64,000 nt of DNA from Streptomyces sp. Edi2 (lineage in GTDB: Bacteria > Actinomycetota > Actinomycetes > Streptomycetales > Streptomycetaceae), in contig NZ_JBEJGX010000003.1 of NCBI RefSeq assembly GCF_040253635.1, positions 248,001-312,000 on the forward strand, in the 5' to 3' direction. The position numbers and the translations under genes are program-made. Below the pieces are notes generated by a model. The model made no database searches. It saw only the letters and a list, made by a program, of their open reading frames with translations, and was not told the origin of the DNA. This document shows positions 1 to 8,225 of the stretch, piece after piece (position 1 is the stretch's first letter; each line of letters starts with the position of its first letter).

Positions 1-137
1 AGCCTGCCCAGGGTGACGTAGATCTGGCCGACATTTGGCTGAGGGTATGCCGCGCCCAGAAGGTTCTCAAGGGCCTGTTTGAGTTCGTAGCCGTGTGCGG
101 GGCCGCTGACCAACAGTGCCAGGAGTGGCAGCCGCAC
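1..137 (-). CDS. PadR-family transcriptional regulator, N-terminal part (runs off the window)
   Basis: Reading leftward from a GTG at 137, the translation gives a typical PadR winged-helix start: a short hydrophobic helix, then GPAHGYELKQAL, then a QIYVTLGRL segment. This matches the helix-turn-helix of PadR proteins, which bind DNA and sense small ligands, often controlling transporters. Only about 45 residues lie in the window; the rest is beyond base 1. The purine-rich stretch just upstream of the GTG could be the ribosome site. It is divergent from the solute-binding protein gene at 365, and the palindromes between them are the natural place for its operator. The family call rests on the pattern alone. 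Confidence 0.75.
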   Translation of the reverse strand, partial: MRLPLLALLVSGPAHGYELKQALENLLGAAYPQPNVGQIYVTLGR

Positions 138-176
138 GCTCTCGCTCTCCCTCTTCCGCCCTGGGGCGTATCCGTC

Positions 177-202
177 GGATCGCCGCGGGCCCGCGGCGAT
201 CC
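177..202. repeat. 26-bp perfect palindrome
   Basis: The half GGATCGCCGCGGG (177-189) is followed directly by its exact reverse complement (190-202) with no spacer. It lies between the divergent PadR gene and the solute-binding protein gene. It could be an operator or a cruciform/terminator-like element; no T-tract follows. Confidence 0.7.
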
Positions 203-272
203 GGAAGATACGACCTAGTTGACGGTCATCTGCACTCATCCGGCTGTGAGCCGGGTCGCCGTCGTATCTTCC
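203..272. promoter_or_regulatory. 12-bp inverted repeat in the divergent PadR / solute-binding protein promoter region
   Basis: GGAAGATACGAC (203-214) is repeated exactly in inverse orientation (261-272), 46 bp apart, immediately after the 26-bp palindrome. Spaced identical half sites between a regulator gene and its divergent neighbour are typical of cooperative or looping repression. PadR as the binder is an inference from position only. Confidence 0.5.
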
Positions 273-364
273 TGCACCATCTAGTATCCCGCATGGCTAA
301 CAGGTATACATGGGGTGGGTTGTCGGCCCCGTACCCCGTCGACGCCTGGTGCGAGGAGGAGCCC

Positions 365-1636
365 ATGCGGTGGAAGCGTGCCGCGGGAAGGGCTCTGCTG
401 GTCTGCTCGCTGCTGTTCGCGGGCCATACCGGTGCGCAGGCCGGGGAGCCGGCCGGCGGTTCGGACGGGCGGGGCCCGATCACCCTGGTGACGGGCGGCG
501 ACCTCACGGGCTATTTGCGCGGCGTCCTCGACGGCTGGAACGACCGGCACCCGCGCGAGAAGGTCACGCTGGTCGAGCTGCCGGACGCGGCCGACGAGGT
601 GCGGGCCCAGATGGTCACCGAGCTGCGCTCGCACAGTGACCGCTTCGACGTGCTGAACATCGACGTGGCATGGACCTCGGAGTTCGCTGCCGCGGGCTGG
701 ATCAAGCCCGTGAACGCCGACCGGTTTCCGCTGAAGCACTTCCTTCCTCCCGTGGTGGACACCGCCACCTTCCGGGGGCGGCTCTATGCGGTCCCGTATG
801 TGACGAACGCGGGGCTGCTCTACTACCGCAAGGACGTGCTCGCCCGGGAGGGTGCGCGGCCGCCGCGCACCTGGGCCGAGTTGGAGCAGCTGGCGAAGAC
901 TGTCGCGCCCAAGTACGGGATGGACGGTTACGCGGGCCAGTTCCTGCCGTACGAAGGGCTGACCGCCAATGTCGGCGAGGCCGTCCAGTCGGCGGGCGGC
1001 ACGGTGCTCGCGGGCGAGGGCTCGCGCGTGACGGTGGACTCCCTCGCGGCCCGCCGGGGCCTGTCCTTCCTGCTCGACGGGGTGCGCGAGGGCTGGATCC
1101 CGCAGCGGGCGCTGACGTACAAGGAAGAGGAGTCCCGCAAGGCCTTCCAGGACGGCCGGCTGCTGTTCCTGCGGAACTGGCCGTATGCGTACGCGCTGGC
1201 CAACGCCCGGCCGTCGAAGGTGGCGGGGAAGTTCGGCGCGGTGCCGCTGCCGGGCCCCGGCGGGCCGGGGTCCAGCGCGCTGGGCGGCTCCAACCTTGCG
1301 GTCAACGCGCAGTCGCGGCACCAGAAGACCGCCACCGAGCTGATCTCCTATCTGACGTCCGAGTCGGTCCAGCGCCGGGTCCTCACCAAGGGCGCGCTGC
1401 CACCGGTATGGGCCGATCTGTACGCGGATCCGGAGCTGGTGCGTCGCTTCCCGTACCTTCCGACGCTGAAGCGGGCCGTCCTGGCGGCCAAGCCGCGCCT
1501 CAAGAGCCCGCACTACGACCAGGTGAGCCTGGCGGTGCAGGCAGTCATGCACGATGCGCTGGTGCATCGCCGGAGCACGGACGCCACCGTCGCGCGGCTG
1601 ACGCGGGAGCTGCGGGCCATCGTCGGCCGCGGCTGA
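365..1636 (+). CDS. Extracellular solute-binding protein of a sugar ABC transporter
   Basis: A 423-residue family 1 solute-binding protein for carbohydrate ABC import. The start at 365 is chosen because GAGGAGGA lies just upstream and because it gives a clean Sec signal peptide (basic n-region, hydrophobic core, cleavage near AQA around residue 25); no lipobox follows, so lipid anchoring is not indicated. The mature protein has the usual features: a variable N-terminal lobe, the RLYAVPYVTNAGLLYYRKD segment seen in maltose/trehalose binders, and a LISYLTSE segment. No permease follows directly; the nearest are at 5059-7340, in an operon with its own binding protein, so this may be an alternative receptor or a stand-alone gene. 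Confidence 0.88.
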   Translation: MRWKRAAGRALLVCSLLFAGHTGAQAGEPAGGSDGRGPITLVTGGDLTGYLRGVLDGWNDRHPREKVTLVELPDAADEVRAQMVTELRSHSDRFDVLNIDVAWTSEFAAAGWIKPVNADRFPLKHFLPPVVDTATFRGRLYAVPYVTNAGLLYYRKDVLAREGARPPRTWAELEQLAKTVAPKYGMDGYAGQFLPYEGLTANVGEAVQSAGGTVLAGEGSRVTVDSLAARRGLSFLLDGVREGWIPQRALTYKEEESRKAFQDGRLLFLRNWPYAYALANARPSKVAGKFGAVPLPGPGGPGSSALGGSNLAVNAQSRHQKTATELISYLTSESVQRRVLTKGALPPVWADLYADPELVRRFPYLPTLKRAVLAAKPRLKSPHYDQVSLAVQAVMHDALVHRRSTDATVARLTRELRAIVGRG

Positions 1637-1672
1637 CCCTGCCAAGCTCCCCGCGGCCCCACACCCCACTCC

Positions 1673-1782
1673 TACTTACATGTTAAGTACAGGAGAGCTG
1701 CGCAATCTCCCATAAATCCGGGCATCTCACAGCGAGTTTCGACCATTTCGTTGACACCCAAAAGACATCCCTACTTAACATG
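1673..1782. promoter_or_regulatory. Promoter and operator-like repeats ahead of the glucosidase operon
   Basis: CATGTTAAGTA (1679-1689) recurs as its exact inverse TACTTAACATG (1772-1782). The left copy sits in a small dyad with arms TACTTA (1673-1678) and TAAGTA (1684-1689). A -35-like TTGACA lies at 1751-1756, and the right copy falls about 18 bp downstream, where the -10 should be. Binding there would block transcription toward 1842. This fits a sugar-responsive repressor, but no LacI- or ROK-type regulator gene is in the window, so the binder is unknown. Confidence 0.5.
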
Positions 1783-1841
1783 CATGCATAACAGCGATCG
1801 CAGCCGCACGGCATGCCCATGCAAGAACGGGATCACGGCAG

Positions 1842-3596
1842 ATGCTCATAGCCACGGCAGGGAACGGCTCCTCCGCCGACTCCGCGCCCTCTCCCTCCCT
1901 CCCCGGTCCGGCCTCCCCCACGGCCGCCACCGGAACCCCGTCCCAGGACCCGGCACAGCGCTGGTGGCGCGATGCGGTGATCTACCAGGTCTACGTCCGC
2001 AGCTTCCTCGACAGCACCGGCGACGGCATCGGCGATCTGGCCGGCGTCCGCACGGGGCTGGCGTACCTCAAGAAGCTCGGGGTGGACGGCATCTGGCTCA
2101 GCCCCTTCTACCCCTCCCCGCAGCACGACCACGGGTACGACGTCGCGGACTACCGCGAGGTGGACCCCGTCTACGGCGACCTCGCCGAATTCGACCGCCT
2201 GGTGGCCGACGCCCACCGGCTGGGCCTGAAAGTGCTCCTGGACATCGTCCCCAACCACTGCTCCAGCGAGCACCCGTGGTTCCGGGCCGCCCTCGAGGAC
2301 GGTCCCCGCAGCCCGGCACGGTCGCTGTTCCACTTCGCCGACGGGCGCGGCGAGGCCGGCGAGCTGCCGCCCAACAACTGGCGGGCGATGTTCGGCGGCC
2401 CCGCCTGGTCCCGGGTCAAGGAGGCGGACGGGAGCGAGGGCCAGTGGTACCTCCACATGTTCACGCCCGAGCAGCCCGACCTGAACTGGCGCAACCCCGC
2501 CGTGGCCGCCGACTTCGACCAGGTGCTGCGCTTCTGGCTGGACCGCGGTGTCGACGGCTTCCGTATCGATGTGGCCGCCGGGCTGTTCAAGCACCCCGAG
2601 CTCCCCGACTCCCCCGACCCCGCGGCCGACGAGCGGACCCGCGACTCGGTCAACCCGCTGGCCTGGAACCAGCCCGAGGTGCACCAGGTGTGGCGCGACT
2701 GGCGCGCGGTGTGCGAGGAGTACACGGCCCGCGACGGCCACGACCGGCTGCTGGTCGGCGAGGTCTCCGTACGGACACCGAGCGAGCAGGCGGCATACGT
2801 CCGGCCCGACGAGCTGCACCAGGCGTTCTTCTTCCACCTGCTGACCGCGCGCTGGGACGTCGACACCTTCCGCCGGGTCATCTCCGAGGCGCTGACCGAT
2901 ATCGCGGACACCGGTTCCACCGTCACCTGGGTGCTCAACAACCATGACCAGGTCCGGACGGTTACCCGGTACGCGGCCGCCCCGGGGAGCGCCGGGCCGG
3001 CGGAGTCCGCGGGCGCGCTGGGCCCTGCGCGCGCCCGCGCCGGCGCCCTGCTGATGCTGGCCCTGCCCGGCGCCGCGTACATCTACCAGGGCGAAGAGCT
3101 GGGCCTGCCGGAGGTCGTCGACCTGCCCGACGAGGTCCTCACCGACCCGATCTTCCACCGCACGGGCAGCCGGGAGCACATCCGCGACGGCTGCCGGGTC
3201 CCGCTGCCCTGGTCCGGCCACGCCTCCCCGTTCGGCTTCACCTCCGGTACCGACGCGGCGCGGCCCTGGCTGCCGCAGCCCGAGTGGTTCGCCGACCACG
3301 CCACGGACCGGGCGCTCGCCGACACCCGGTCGTTCTGGCACCTGTACCGCGAGGGGCTGCAGCTGCGCCGCAGCCTTCCGCAGCTCGGCGAAGGCACCCT
3401 GCGCTGGCTGGAGTCCCCGCCGCAGGTGCTGGCGTTCGTCCGTGGCGACGGTCTGGTCTGCGCCGTCAACTTCGGCACCGATCCGGTGCCGGCTCCCGTA
3501 CCCGGTGTCCCGCTCTTGGCGAGCGGTGACTGCCCGGCGGGCACGCTCCCGGGCTCCACCGCCGCCTGGTGGATGCACGCGCCCGCACACCCTTAG
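1842..3596 (+). CDS. GH13 alpha-glucosidase (cytoplasmic)
   Basis: A 584-residue glycoside hydrolase family 13 enzyme of the alpha-glucosidase / oligo-1,6-glucosidase type. After a Pro/Ser-rich head of about 38 residues comes WWRDAVIYQVYVRSF. The four conserved GH13 regions are present: DIVPNH (134-139), GFRIDVA with nucleophile Asp243, LVGEV with acid/base Glu307, and NNHDQ with the stabilising His368/Asp369. There is no export signal, so it should hydrolyse imported alpha-glucosides to glucose in the cytoplasm. It heads an operon with a sugar-binding lipoprotein and two permeases, the usual arrangement for oligosaccharide uptake and hydrolysis. Substrate (maltose, isomaltose, sucrose or trehalose type) cannot be fixed from sequence alone. 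Confidence 0.92.
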   Translation: MLIATAGNGSSADSAPSPSLPGPASPTAATGTPSQDPAQRWWRDAVIYQVYVRSFLDSTGDGIGDLAGVRTGLAYLKKLGVDGIWLSPFYPSPQHDHGYDVADYREVDPVYGDLAEFDRLVADAHRLGLKVLLDIVPNHCSSEHPWFRAALEDGPRSPARSLFHFADGRGEAGELPPNNWRAMFGGPAWSRVKEADGSEGQWYLHMFTPEQPDLNWRNPAVAADFDQVLRFWLDRGVDGFRIDVAAGLFKHPELPDSPDPAADERTRDSVNPLAWNQPEVHQVWRDWRAVCEEYTARDGHDRLLVGEVSVRTPSEQAAYVRPDELHQAFFFHLLTARWDVDTFRRVISEALTDIADTGSTVTWVLNNHDQVRTVTRYAAAPGSAGPAESAGALGPARARAGALLMLALPGAAYIYQGEELGLPEVVDLPDEVLTDPIFHRTGSREHIRDGCRVPLPWSGHASPFGFTSGTDAARPWLPQPEWFADHATDRALADTRSFWHLYREGLQLRRSLPQLGEGTLRWLESPPQVLAFVRGDGLVCAVNFGTDPVPAPVPGVPLLASGDCPAGTLPGSTAAWWMHAPAHP

Positions 3597-3706
3597 CACC
3601 CGCTCCCGCCGGCGCCCGCTTCCCGTTGCGCCCCCGTTAGCGGCTTCTCCCCGTCAGCCCTCCCCCTCCCCCACCCTCCCCGTCAGTCCTCCGAAGGGAA
3701 CCCACG

Positions 3707-5041
3707 ATGAGACGACCCGCAGTACGACACACCCGAGCCGCCGTGTCCGGCGCCGCCGTGCTCGGTCTGGCGCTCGGCGCCACCGCATGCGGCGGCAATG
3801 TGGCCGCCGGGGGCAAGAAGCAGGAACTCACCGGCCAGACCGTGACCGTGGCGGGCGTCTGGACCGGCGTGGAACAGCAGAACTTCAAGAAGGTCCTGGA
3901 CGCCTTCTCCGAGAAGACCGGTGCGAAGGTCACCTTCGCCTCCACCGGCGACAATGTCTCGACGGTCATCGGCAGCCAGGTCGAAGGCGGCAACGCCCCC
4001 GATGTGGTGATGGTCCCCCAGGTCGGCGTGCTCCAGCAGTTCGCCAAGAAGGGCTGGCTGGCACCGCTGTCGGCACAGGTCGGCGCCGAGGCCGACAAGA
4101 ACTTCGCGAAAGTCTGGAAGGACTACGGCACGGTCGGCAACAAGTACTACGGCCTGTACTTCAAGGCCTCGCACAAGTCGACGGTCTGGTACAGCCCGGA
4201 GGCGTTCGGCCAGGCCGGCGTCACCCCCGCGAAGACGTACCAGGAGCTGCTGAAGTCGGGACGTACGCTGTCCGACTCGGGTGTGCCGGCCTTCTCCGTC
4301 GCGGGTGAGGCGGGCTGGCCGCTGACCGACTGGTTCGAGAACATCTACCTCTCCCAGGCCGGTCAGGAGAAGTACGACCGGCTCGCGGCCCACAAGATCC
4401 CGTGGACCGACCCCAGCGTGGTCAAGGCGCTCACCGCGCTCGGCAAGGTGTTCAGCGACAAGAACCTGGTGGCGGGCGGCGGTTCGGGCGCCCTGCGCAC
4501 CGATTTCCCCGAGTCCGTCCAGCAGGTCTTCGGCCCCGAGCCGAAGGCGGCCATGGTCTACGAGGGCGACTTCGTCAGCGCGCTGGTCACCGATGAGCTC
4601 CACAAGGAAGTCGGCAAGGACGCCAAGTTCTTCCCCTTCCCCGCGGTCGACGGCGGCAAGGCCCCGGTGGTCAGTGGCGGCGACGCCGCGGTGGTGCTCA
4701 AGGCGGGGAAGAACAAGAAGGCCGCGATGGAGCTGGTGAAGTACCTGGCCACTCCCGAGGCGTCCAGCGTCTGGGCCAAGGCGGGCGGCTATATCTCGCC
4801 CAACAAGAAGGTTCCCGCGGACGCGTACCACGACGAGGTCGCCCGCAAGGCCGCCAAGTCCCTCACCGACGCCGGGAACTCCGTGCGCTTCGACATGTCC
4901 GACCAGGCCCCCGCTGCGTTCGGCGGCACCCAGGGCGCCGGTGAATGGAAGCTGCTCCAGGACTTCCTGCGCGACCCCTCGGACCCCGAAGGCACGGCCC
5001 ACAAGCTCGAGGCCGCCGCGGCCAAGGCGTACGGAAAGTAA
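3707..5041 (+). CDS. Sugar ABC transporter substrate-binding lipoprotein
   Basis: A 444-residue family 1 carbohydrate-binding protein. The N-terminus carries basic residues, a hydrophobic segment and LGATACGG, a usable lipobox with Cys at about residue 28, so it should be anchored on the outer face of the membrane. GNAPDVVMVPQ and the later GGDAAVVLKAGKNKKAAMELVKYL-type region (not a domain boundary, but typical of the MalE/UgpB class) support the call. It lies 110 bp after the glucosidase gene and 17 bp before the first permease. It is the binding protein most likely to serve these permeases. Confidence 0.92.
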   Translation: MRRPAVRHTRAAVSGAAVLGLALGATACGGNVAAGGKKQELTGQTVTVAGVWTGVEQQNFKKVLDAFSEKTGAKVTFASTGDNVSTVIGSQVEGGNAPDVVMVPQVGVLQQFAKKGWLAPLSAQVGAEADKNFAKVWKDYGTVGNKYYGLYFKASHKSTVWYSPEAFGQAGVTPAKTYQELLKSGRTLSDSGVPAFSVAGEAGWPLTDWFENIYLSQAGQEKYDRLAAHKIPWTDPSVVKALTALGKVFSDKNLVAGGGSGALRTDFPESVQQVFGPEPKAAMVYEGDFVSALVTDELHKEVGKDAKFFPFPAVDGGKAPVVSGGDAAVVLKAGKNKKAAMELVKYLATPEASSVWAKAGGYISPNKKVPADAYHDEVARKAAKSLTDAGNSVRFDMSDQAPAAFGGTQGAGEWKLLQDFLRDPSDPEGTAHKLEAAAAKAYGK

Positions 5042-5058
5042 GGACCAGGGCCCGATCC

Positions 5059-6462
5059 ATGCCTGTCACCACTCCCGCGGCGGCGCCCGCCACCTCGCGC
5101 GCCGCCGCGCCCCGCCCTCCGGGCGGCACCCCCGGCAGCACCACCGACCCCGTGCGGCGCGCCGTCCGGCGCCGCCGCCGGATCGCCGCGCTGTTCCTGT
5201 TCCCCGCCCTGTTGCTGCTGGGTGCACTGGTCGCGTACCCCATCGTCTTCTCGGTCGTCCGCAGCCTGTACGACGCCTCCGGCAGCACCTTCGTCGGCGC
5301 CGGCAACTACACCGCGATGTTCCAGGACCCCGCCACCCTCCGGGCCATCCGCAACAGCGCGATCTGGGTCGTCTTCGCCCCCGCGCTGCTCACCGGACTC
5401 GGTCTGGTCCTCGCCGTGCTGACCGAGAAGATCCGCTGGAAGACGGCGTTCAAACTGCTGATGTTCATGCCCATGGCGATCTCTTTCCTCGCCGCGGGCA
5501 TCATCTTCCGCCTCGCCTACGAGCAGGATCCGCAGCGCGGTGTGCTCAACGCGATCACGGTCGGCATCCACGACAAGGTCCAGGGGGAGTCCGTCTCGTT
5601 CCCCACCGCCAAGGCCCGTCTCGGCGACAAGCGGCTGGCCAAGGGGCATGACGGTTCCTACCGCACGGCGCACCGCACCGGCCCGGGGAACACCGTCAAC
5701 CTCGGCCTGGTCGGCGTCGCGCCCAAGGACATGCCGGCGCAGGCGCGGCCGGCGGCCGAGGCCGCCAAATCCCCGGCCGGCAAGGGGGAGCTGCGGGGCG
5801 TGGTCTACCTGGACTTCACCCCCGGCGGGGGCGGCACACCCGGCACGGTGGATCCCCGCGAACGCGGTCTGCCGAAGCTCGCCGTCGAGGCCGTCGACTC
5901 GCACGGCAAGGTCGTGGCGACGGCCACCACCGCGGCGGACGGCTCCTACCGGCTGCCCCGTCTGGCTCCGGGGTCGTACGCCGTCCAGCTCCCCGCGAAG
6001 GACTTCGCCCCGCCGTACGAGGGCATCTCCTGGCTCGGCCCGGCCCTCATCACGCCCGCCATCATCGGCGCGTATATGTGGATCTGGACCGGCTTCGCGC
6101 TCGTCCTGATCGGCGCGGGGCTCTCCTCGATGCCGCGTGACGTCCTGGAGGCGGCACGGATGGACGGCGCGAACGAGTGGCAGGTCTTCCGCAGGATCAC
6201 CGTGCCGCTGCTCGGCCCCGTACTGGGCGTGGTGTTCGTGACGATGGTGATCAATGTGATGAAGGTCTTCGACCTCGTCTACATCATCGCCCCCGGTCCC
6301 GTACAGCAGGACGCCAATGTCCTGGCCCTGCAGATGTGGCTGGTCTCCTTCGGCGGCGGCAACAACCAGGGCCTCGGCAGCGCCCTCGGTGTCCTGTTGC
6401 TGCTCCTGGTGGTCCCGGCCATGTTCCTCAACATCCGACGTTTCCGCAGGAGCCAGTCATGA
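5059..6462 (+). CDS. Sugar ABC transporter permease (MalF type) with a large extracytoplasmic insert
   Basis: Start taken at 5059, giving 467 residues, against about 300 for most actinobacterial homologues. Membrane segments lie near 42-66, 100-120 and 132-151; then residues about 156-322 form a soluble, non-hydrophobic insert before the membrane segments resume at about 326. Within the insert, residues 243-312 (GELRGVVYLDF ... GSYRLPRLAPGSYAVQL) look like a Cna-B / prealbumin-like beta-sandwich. The cytoplasmic EAA loop that docks on the ATPase is present (EAARMDGANEW, about 365-375). Escherichia coli MalF also carries a large loop domain that touches the binding protein, so a similar docking role is a reasonable inference. 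No ATPase gene is nearby; shared MsiK is expected. Confidence 0.9.
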   Translation: MPVTTPAAAPATSRAAAPRPPGGTPGSTTDPVRRAVRRRRRIAALFLFPALLLLGALVAYPIVFSVVRSLYDASGSTFVGAGNYTAMFQDPATLRAIRNSAIWVVFAPALLTGLGLVLAVLTEKIRWKTAFKLLMFMPMAISFLAAGIIFRLAYEQDPQRGVLNAITVGIHDKVQGESVSFPTAKARLGDKRLAKGHDGSYRTAHRTGPGNTVNLGLVGVAPKDMPAQARPAAEAAKSPAGKGELRGVVYLDFTPGGGGTPGTVDPRERGLPKLAVEAVDSHGKVVATATTAADGSYRLPRLAPGSYAVQLPAKDFAPPYEGISWLGPALITPAIIGAYMWIWTGFALVLIGAGLSSMPRDVLEAARMDGANEWQVFRRITVPLLGPVLGVVFVTMVINVMKVFDLVYIIAPGPVQQDANVLALQMWLVSFGGGNNQGLGSALGVLLLLLVVPAMFLNIRRFRRSQS

Positions 6463-7340
6463 CCACCGTCCCCGGTACCGCAGCGTCCCGCCGGCGGGCG
6501 ACGGCACGGCCGGTGAAGCGTCTCAGCCGTGGCGCGATCCAGCTGTTCCTGCTCCTCATCGGCCTGGTCTGGCTCACCCCTGCCGCGGGACTCTTCCTCT
6601 CCTCCCTGCGTACGGAGGAGAAGAACGCGAGCAGCGGCTGGTGGACCGCCCTCACCGCGCCCGGCCAGCTGTCGCTGGACAACTACACGGCGCTGCTGAA
6701 GGACTCGGGCATCGTCCAGGCGTTCTGGAACACCGTGCTGATCTCGGTGCCCACCACCCTCGCCGTGGTCGTGATCGCCGCGCTGGCCGGATACGCCTTC
6801 GCCTGGCTGGAGTTCCCCGGCCGGGACTGGATCTTCCTGGTGGTGGTCGCCATGCTGGTGGTGCCGGTCCAGATCGGACTGCTGCCGGTGGCCAAGCTGT
6901 TCGGCGCGCTCGGCCTGTTCGGCTCCATCCCGGGTGTGGTCCTCTTCCACACCGCCTACGGCCTGCCGTTCGCCATCTTCCTGCTGCGCAACTACTTCGC
7001 GGAGATCCCCAAGGAGATGCTGGAGGCGGCCCGTATGGACGGCGGCGGGGAGTGGCGCATCTTCTCCCAGCTGATCCTGCCGCTGGGCCGCCCCGCCATC
7101 GCCAGCCTGGCCATCTTCCAGTTCCTGTGGGTCTGGAACGACATGCTGGTCGCGCTGCTCTTCGCCGACAACGCGTCACAGCCGCTGACGGTGGCCCTGC
7201 AGTCGCAGATGCGACAGTTCGGCAGCAACATCGGGGTACTCGCCCCCGGCGCCTTCCTGTCGCTGATCGTGCCGCTGATCGTGTTCTTCGCCTTCCAACG
7301 GCACTTCGTGCAGGGGATCATGGCCGGTTCGGTCAAGTAG
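6459..7340 (+). CDS. Sugar ABC transporter permease (MalG type)
   Basis: A 293-residue inner-membrane permease. The ATG at 6459 overlaps the preceding stop (ATGA) with AGGAG just upstream, so the two permeases are translationally coupled. Six membrane segments are visible, beginning with the hydrophobic stretch near residue 25, and the EAA motif EAARMDGGGEWRIF precedes the last two segments. The C-terminus ends in the usual FFAFQRHFVQGIMAGSVK-like tail of the MalG group. It should form a heterodimer with the 5059 permease. It ends the operon; direct repeats but no obvious hairpin follow. Confidence 0.92.
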   Translation: MTTVPGTAASRRRATARPVKRLSRGAIQLFLLLIGLVWLTPAAGLFLSSLRTEEKNASSGWWTALTAPGQLSLDNYTALLKDSGIVQAFWNTVLISVPTTLAVVVIAALAGYAFAWLEFPGRDWIFLVVVAMLVVPVQIGLLPVAKLFGALGLFGSIPGVVLFHTAYGLPFAIFLLRNYFAEIPKEMLEAARMDGGGEWRIFSQLILPLGRPAIASLAIFQFLWVWNDMLVALLFADNASQPLTVALQSQMRQFGSNIGVLAPGAFLSLIVPLIVFFAFQRHFVQGIMAGSVK

Positions 7341-7406
7341 GCCCTCCAGTGAGGGGATGGTGACCGGGCCGTACGGAGGGGGCCTCGGCGCGGGCGGGTT
7401 CGGGCT

Positions 7407-7449
7407 GTCCGGAAGGGCCGTGGCAGCCGTCCGGAAGGGCTGTGGCAGC
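7407..7449. repeat. Tandem 21-bp direct repeat
   Basis: Two copies of GTCCGGAAGGGC-Y-GTGGCAGC at 7407-7427 and 7429-7449 differ at one base and are 22 bp apart. They lie between the permease operon and the acetyltransferase gene. Possible regulatory direct repeats; nothing else in this gap. Confidence 0.5.
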
Positions 7450-7532
7450 GCGGGCGGGCCGGCCCCCGTCCGCGCTGCCTGCATCGCGGTTAATCGCTCG
7501 CCTCCCCCGCCCGGCGGAGTTAGGTTGGCCCG

Positions 7533-8090
7533 ATGTCTGCACTGCAAACCGAGCGTCTGCTGCTGCGTGCGTGGCGGCCTGCCGACCTTGCGCCCTGGGC
7601 GGCGATGAACGCCGATCCCGAAGTCCGCCGGTACTTCCCGGAAGTGCTGACGCGTGAGCAGAGCGAGGCCTCCGCCGCTCGTTTCCAGGCCTGTCTCGAT
7701 GAGCGCGGCTGGGGGTGGTGGGCGGTCGAGGTGCGCGCCACCGGCGAGTTCATCGGGTTCACCGGACTCGATCCGGTGGACGAGGACATGCCCTTCACGG
7801 GAGTGGAGGCCGGCTGGCGTCTGACCCGGTCGGCCTGGGGGCACGGCTACGCCACCGAGGCCGCCGAGGCCGCTCTGGCCTTCGGCTTCACCACCCTCGG
7901 TCTGCCGGAGATCCTTGCGGTGACGACCGCCACCAACCTCCGGTCCCAGGCCGTGATGCGCCGCATCGGTATGGTCCGCGACCCCGCGGACGACTTCGAC
8001 GATCCCGATGTACCGGACGGGCCGCTGCGCCGGTGCGTGGTGTACCGGATCTCCGGCGAAGCGCAGCGGGTCAGGAAACAGCGGACGTAG
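7533..8090 (+). CDS. GNAT-family N-acetyltransferase (RimJ/RimL-like)
   Basis: A 185-residue acetyltransferase that would move acetyl from acetyl-CoA to an amine. The fold markers are LQTERLLLRAW at the start, the central beta strand GWRLTRSAWGHGYATEAAEAAL, which contains the CoA pyrophosphate-binding R/Q-x-x-G-x-G/A-type loop, and NLRSQAVMRRIGM, the late segment typical of the RimJ/RimL (Acetyltransf_3) branch. Length is normal. It stands alone, convergent with the helD-like gene. The acceptor substrate cannot be told. Confidence 0.88.
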   Translation: MSALQTERLLLRAWRPADLAPWAAMNADPEVRRYFPEVLTREQSEASAARFQACLDERGWGWWAVEVRATGEFIGFTGLDPVDEDMPFTGVEAGWRLTRSAWGHGYATEAAEAALAFGFTTLGLPEILAVTTATNLRSQAVMRRIGMVRDPADDFDDPDVPDGPLRRCVVYRISGEAQRVRKQRT

Positions 8091-8123
8091 CGCCGACCGC
8101 GCAACCGGCTCCGGCTCCGGCTC

Positions 8124-8156
8124 CGGCTCCGGCACTGTGACCGGCTGCCGGAGCCG
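8124..8156. terminator. Bidirectional terminator between convergent genes
   Basis: CGGCTCCGGCA (8124-8134) pairs exactly with TGCCGGAGCCG (8146-8156), an 11-bp stem with an 11-nt loop. Its left arm is the end of a short GGCTCC tandem run (8106-8130). It lies between the acetyltransferase (+) and the helD-like gene (-). Confidence 0.55.
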
Positions 8157-8225
8157 ACACCGCCCGTCCACCGCGGCCCGCCCGTGGCGCCGCGATGCGG
8201 CCGTACGGCGCCCCGGCGACCTGCG

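Noticed and set aside
281..1669. Long open frame antisense to the solute-binding protein gene
   Set aside because: It has no recognisable fold and is a product of high third-position GC on the real gene; it has no ribosome site of its own.
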